DNA from: Phytoseiulus persimilis
Taxonomy: Eukaryota > Arthropoda > Arachnida > Mesostigmata > Phytoseiidae
Direction of reading: 5' to 3'
Length of the DNA: 64,000 bases
Assembly: GCA_037576195.1 (NCBI GenBank)
Contig: CM075104.1
Location: forward strand, 27,668,211-27,732,210
Part shown: positions 62,182-64,000 of the stretch, in pieces
Numbering within the stretch: the first letter of the stretch is position 1
Layout of the letters: each line of letters begins with the position of its first letter
Position numbers and translations under genes: made by a program
The notes under the pieces: model-generated
Database searches by the model: none
Told to the model about the DNA's origin: nothing
Seen by the model: the letters and a program-made list of their open reading frames with translations, nothing else

Positions 62182-63170
62182 CAAGTCCATGCGATGAATC
62201 TCCTGGAGAGTGTAACGAAGCTCATCCGTTTTTTCTCCGAGGCCCTCCCTCAAACGATCAGGGAAACGCCACATTGTGCCAAGCTTGAGGTCGCGTAGCC
62301 GCAATCGACGCGAAGATGGAACCCGGTCATTCACCGGGAAACAGTTTTGAATTATTTTCTCATCTCAAAAACGGGGAGCTCATCATTTCGAAGGCCTCCG
62401 CGCTTTATGAATCTCGTTTTCCTCGCGTTTCCATCAGGAAGTCCCGATCGAGCCCGAAATCGACGATCCTCCCGTTGGTTGACACTGCTCATAGAGCGAG
62501 CTATATGAAGCTGTCGGGTCGCCCTCCTCTGCTGCCCTCCTCCGATTTTCCGCGTCCGATCACAGGTCCTCAGAACCGAGAACGCGTCGACGCTCGCTGA
62601 CGCGTGAATCCGTCGGATACCGCGAAACAACACAAGGAAATAGTGAAATATGAAACTCGTTGGTTCCACCGTCGAAAAGCGTGAAAACTTGGAGCCGATG
62701 CACTCCTTCGATTGGAATTCTGGAGCGCTGGCCGTGAAACCCATGCCGCTGAACCGACGAGCGTCGACGACTCGTCTTTGCGCTCAAGGGGATTTTGAGG
62801 AATTGTCGGCGGAGGAGATTAATTTTCGGGGCATGACAGACATATTCGCGTCGACCTGACAACTCCAGATACGCGTCGTCCTGTACTTCCTGAGAAGTTC
62901 CCACCCAAGGAGGAATCGTCGAGTTCGGATTCATTGCGGAGTTATGCTGGGAAATACGAGGAGATTCATGGATCAGGAAAGCCTTCGAAACCAGCTGGAC
63001 ATGATAGTTCGACATTTTCTACGGTCAAAATATGATTCGAAACGGTTTTCCGCTGAATGGCCGGTTCCGTTTCTGCGTCGAATGTGACACCATTTTTAGG
63101 AGGACCTCGAAGAAAAATTGGTGAAGTTCTCGAATCTACCCTCAGCGCAGCTCTCTCATATTCACTTGAC
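62182..63170. repeat. Long diverged inverted repeat next to Top3alpha
   Basis: The left half (about 62182-62600) and the complement of the right half (about 62740-63170) align along their length with many substitutions and indels. Matching landmarks include GACGCGAAGATGGAACC versus GACGCAGAAACGGAACC, ATTTCGAAGGCCTCC versus GTTTCGAAGGCTTTCC, TATGAATCTCGTTTTCCTCG versus CATGAATCTCCTCGTATTTC, and AAGCTGTCGGGTCG versus GGAGTTGTCAGGTCG. Parts of both halves read in the same frame (KSTILPLVDTAHRASYMKLS against NSTIPPWVGTSQEVQDDAYL), so this is either two inverted diverged copies of a coding segment or an old foldback element. It begins within about 15 bases of the topoisomerase stop codon. Confidence 0.6.
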
Positions 63171-63782
63171 AAAATAATGACAATGACCGCTCTGAGATCC
63201 GGTTTGATCGTCCGCTGAATTGTGGGAAAATAGAACGAAATGACGGAGGTGGGCCGGAGAAGAATCGGCGGAGGGAACCCTTGATTAGGGCTTGCCGGCT
63301 AGTCCTGATTGAGAACGCCGCCCTGGCTGTGAGAGCGGGCCCGAACGGCTTCGGAGTGCTCATGGTCACGGATCTGCCGATTCAATGTTTGATGCTTTCT
63401 TAATGATGAGCCCAAGTTTTGGAGACCATCGAGTTTCGAAAATCCAAAGCGTCTTCTCCATTCCAGCCAGCAAGCGTCGCGCGAGCCGAATTCTCGAGGT
63501 GGAGCCGGTCGGAGAGGAGCGGTCAATGTTCCAAGGGGAGGCCCAGCAGCGAGAGGAAGGGGCTCAAGTTCTCGGAGATGCGGCCTATGTGGAAGACCTG
63601 GTCACACGAGAAACAGCTGCCCTCAAGTATAGGCTGCGTTGGTACTGCCGAAGCCACCGTTCCTCGTATTCCTCATCCGCTCCATTGCGCTTCGATGTTC
63701 CTCTGACCAACGTCGCTTGGAAGCGATGTCGCACAACCGAACTCTCTGACAAAAAAAAAGCAAATCCCAAGTTTCAAACAGT
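63171..63782. other. Flank between the inverted repeat and the right-end gene
   Basis: No coding sequence supported. The part nearest 63783 lies beyond the poly(A) signal of the minus-strand gene. A long plus-strand open frame from about 63480 to the window end is the antisense shadow of that gene and its 3' region. Confidence 0.4.
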
Positions 63783-63788
63783 TTTATT
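63783..63788 (-). terminator. Candidate poly(A) signal of the right-end gene
   Basis: AATAAA on the minus strand, 78 bases after the stop codon of the partial gene at the window edge. On the transcribed strand it is followed about 25 bases later by a T-rich run near 63750-63758, which suits a downstream U-rich element. Confidence 0.55.
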
Positions 63789-63865
63789 CCTCTGGACACC
63801 GTCAATCATAACCGTCCTCAGGTACCATCACACTATAGTTTCAGCCGCTATCAGACGTACATCGG

Positions 63866-64000
63866 CTAAACCATGGCGTCGTCGCCTGTATATCTATCAG
63901 TTTTTGATGATTCCATCAGGGAGACATAAACGTTGTTATACATTTTATCGTAAAGCTTGTCGAAAGTTGCTCGGTGCGAATTGTCGTTCCAACGCATTTT
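63866..64000 (-). CDS. C-terminal end of an unidentified protein (partial, cut by window edge)
   Basis: The minus strand from the window edge reads 44 codons to a TAG at 63866-63868: MRWNDNSHRATFDKLYDKMY, then NNVYVSLMESSKTDRYTGDD, ending AMV. The composition, absence of low-complexity sequence and a properly spaced AATAAA make it a convincing last exon. I cannot name the family from this short segment. The gene continues to the right of the window and is convergent with topoisomerase III alpha. Confidence 0.7.
   Translation of the reverse strand, partial: KMRWNDNSHRATFDKLYDKMYNNVYVSLMESSKTDRYTGDDAMV

Noticed and set aside
63480-64000. Long plus-strand open frame running off the window
   Set aside because: Minus-strand coding with a stop and poly(A) signal explains the DNA better; the plus-strand peptide is basic and motif-free.

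Overview
The window is nuclear DNA of an animal, most likely an arthropod. Genes are split by short introns with ordinary GT-AG signals, encoded proteins are animal-type (Brat, Cdc25, clathrin light chain, myotubularin, topoisomerase III alpha, tRNA-splicing endonuclease), and base composition is near 50 percent GC with many decayed repeats. A compact chelicerate genome, for example a predatory mite, would fit, but that is inference from gene style and not proved here.

Layout. 1-6.6 kb is repeat-rich: a higher-order minisatellite (1491-2465), an almost wholly palindromic foldback element flanked by TA (2602-3585), a decayed DDE transposon with inverted repeats (4493-5479) and a smaller inverted repeat (6061-6615). 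From 11.6 to 28.5 kb lie two minus-strand brat-type TRIM-NHL genes with the same exon structure, about 10.5 kb apart. From 28.8 to 42.2 kb no gene could be identified; it holds microsatellites, another inverted repeat and traces of decayed reading frames. From 42.2 kb to the end the window is gene-dense: an intronless Cdc25 phosphatase (+), clathrin light chain (-), a myotubularin of the MTMR6/7/8 class (+) that shares a short head-to-head promoter region with the clathrin gene, DNA topoisomerase III alpha (+, 15 exons), and a tRNA-splicing endonuclease subunit Sen34 gene (-) nested inside a 3.3 kb topoisomerase intron. A diverged inverted repeat follows, and the last 135 bases are the C-terminus of an unidentified minus-strand gene.

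Functionally the genes are housekeeping or developmental and not a pathway cluster: translational repression and cell fate (brat pair), cell-cycle entry (Cdc25), endocytosis and endosomal phosphoinositide turnover (clathrin light chain and myotubularin, both acting on the endosomal route and sharing a promoter region), genome stability (topoisomerase III alpha) and tRNA maturation (Sen34). Exon boundaries were worked out by hand from splice signals plus reading phase; the coding sums of all spliced models are multiples of three.
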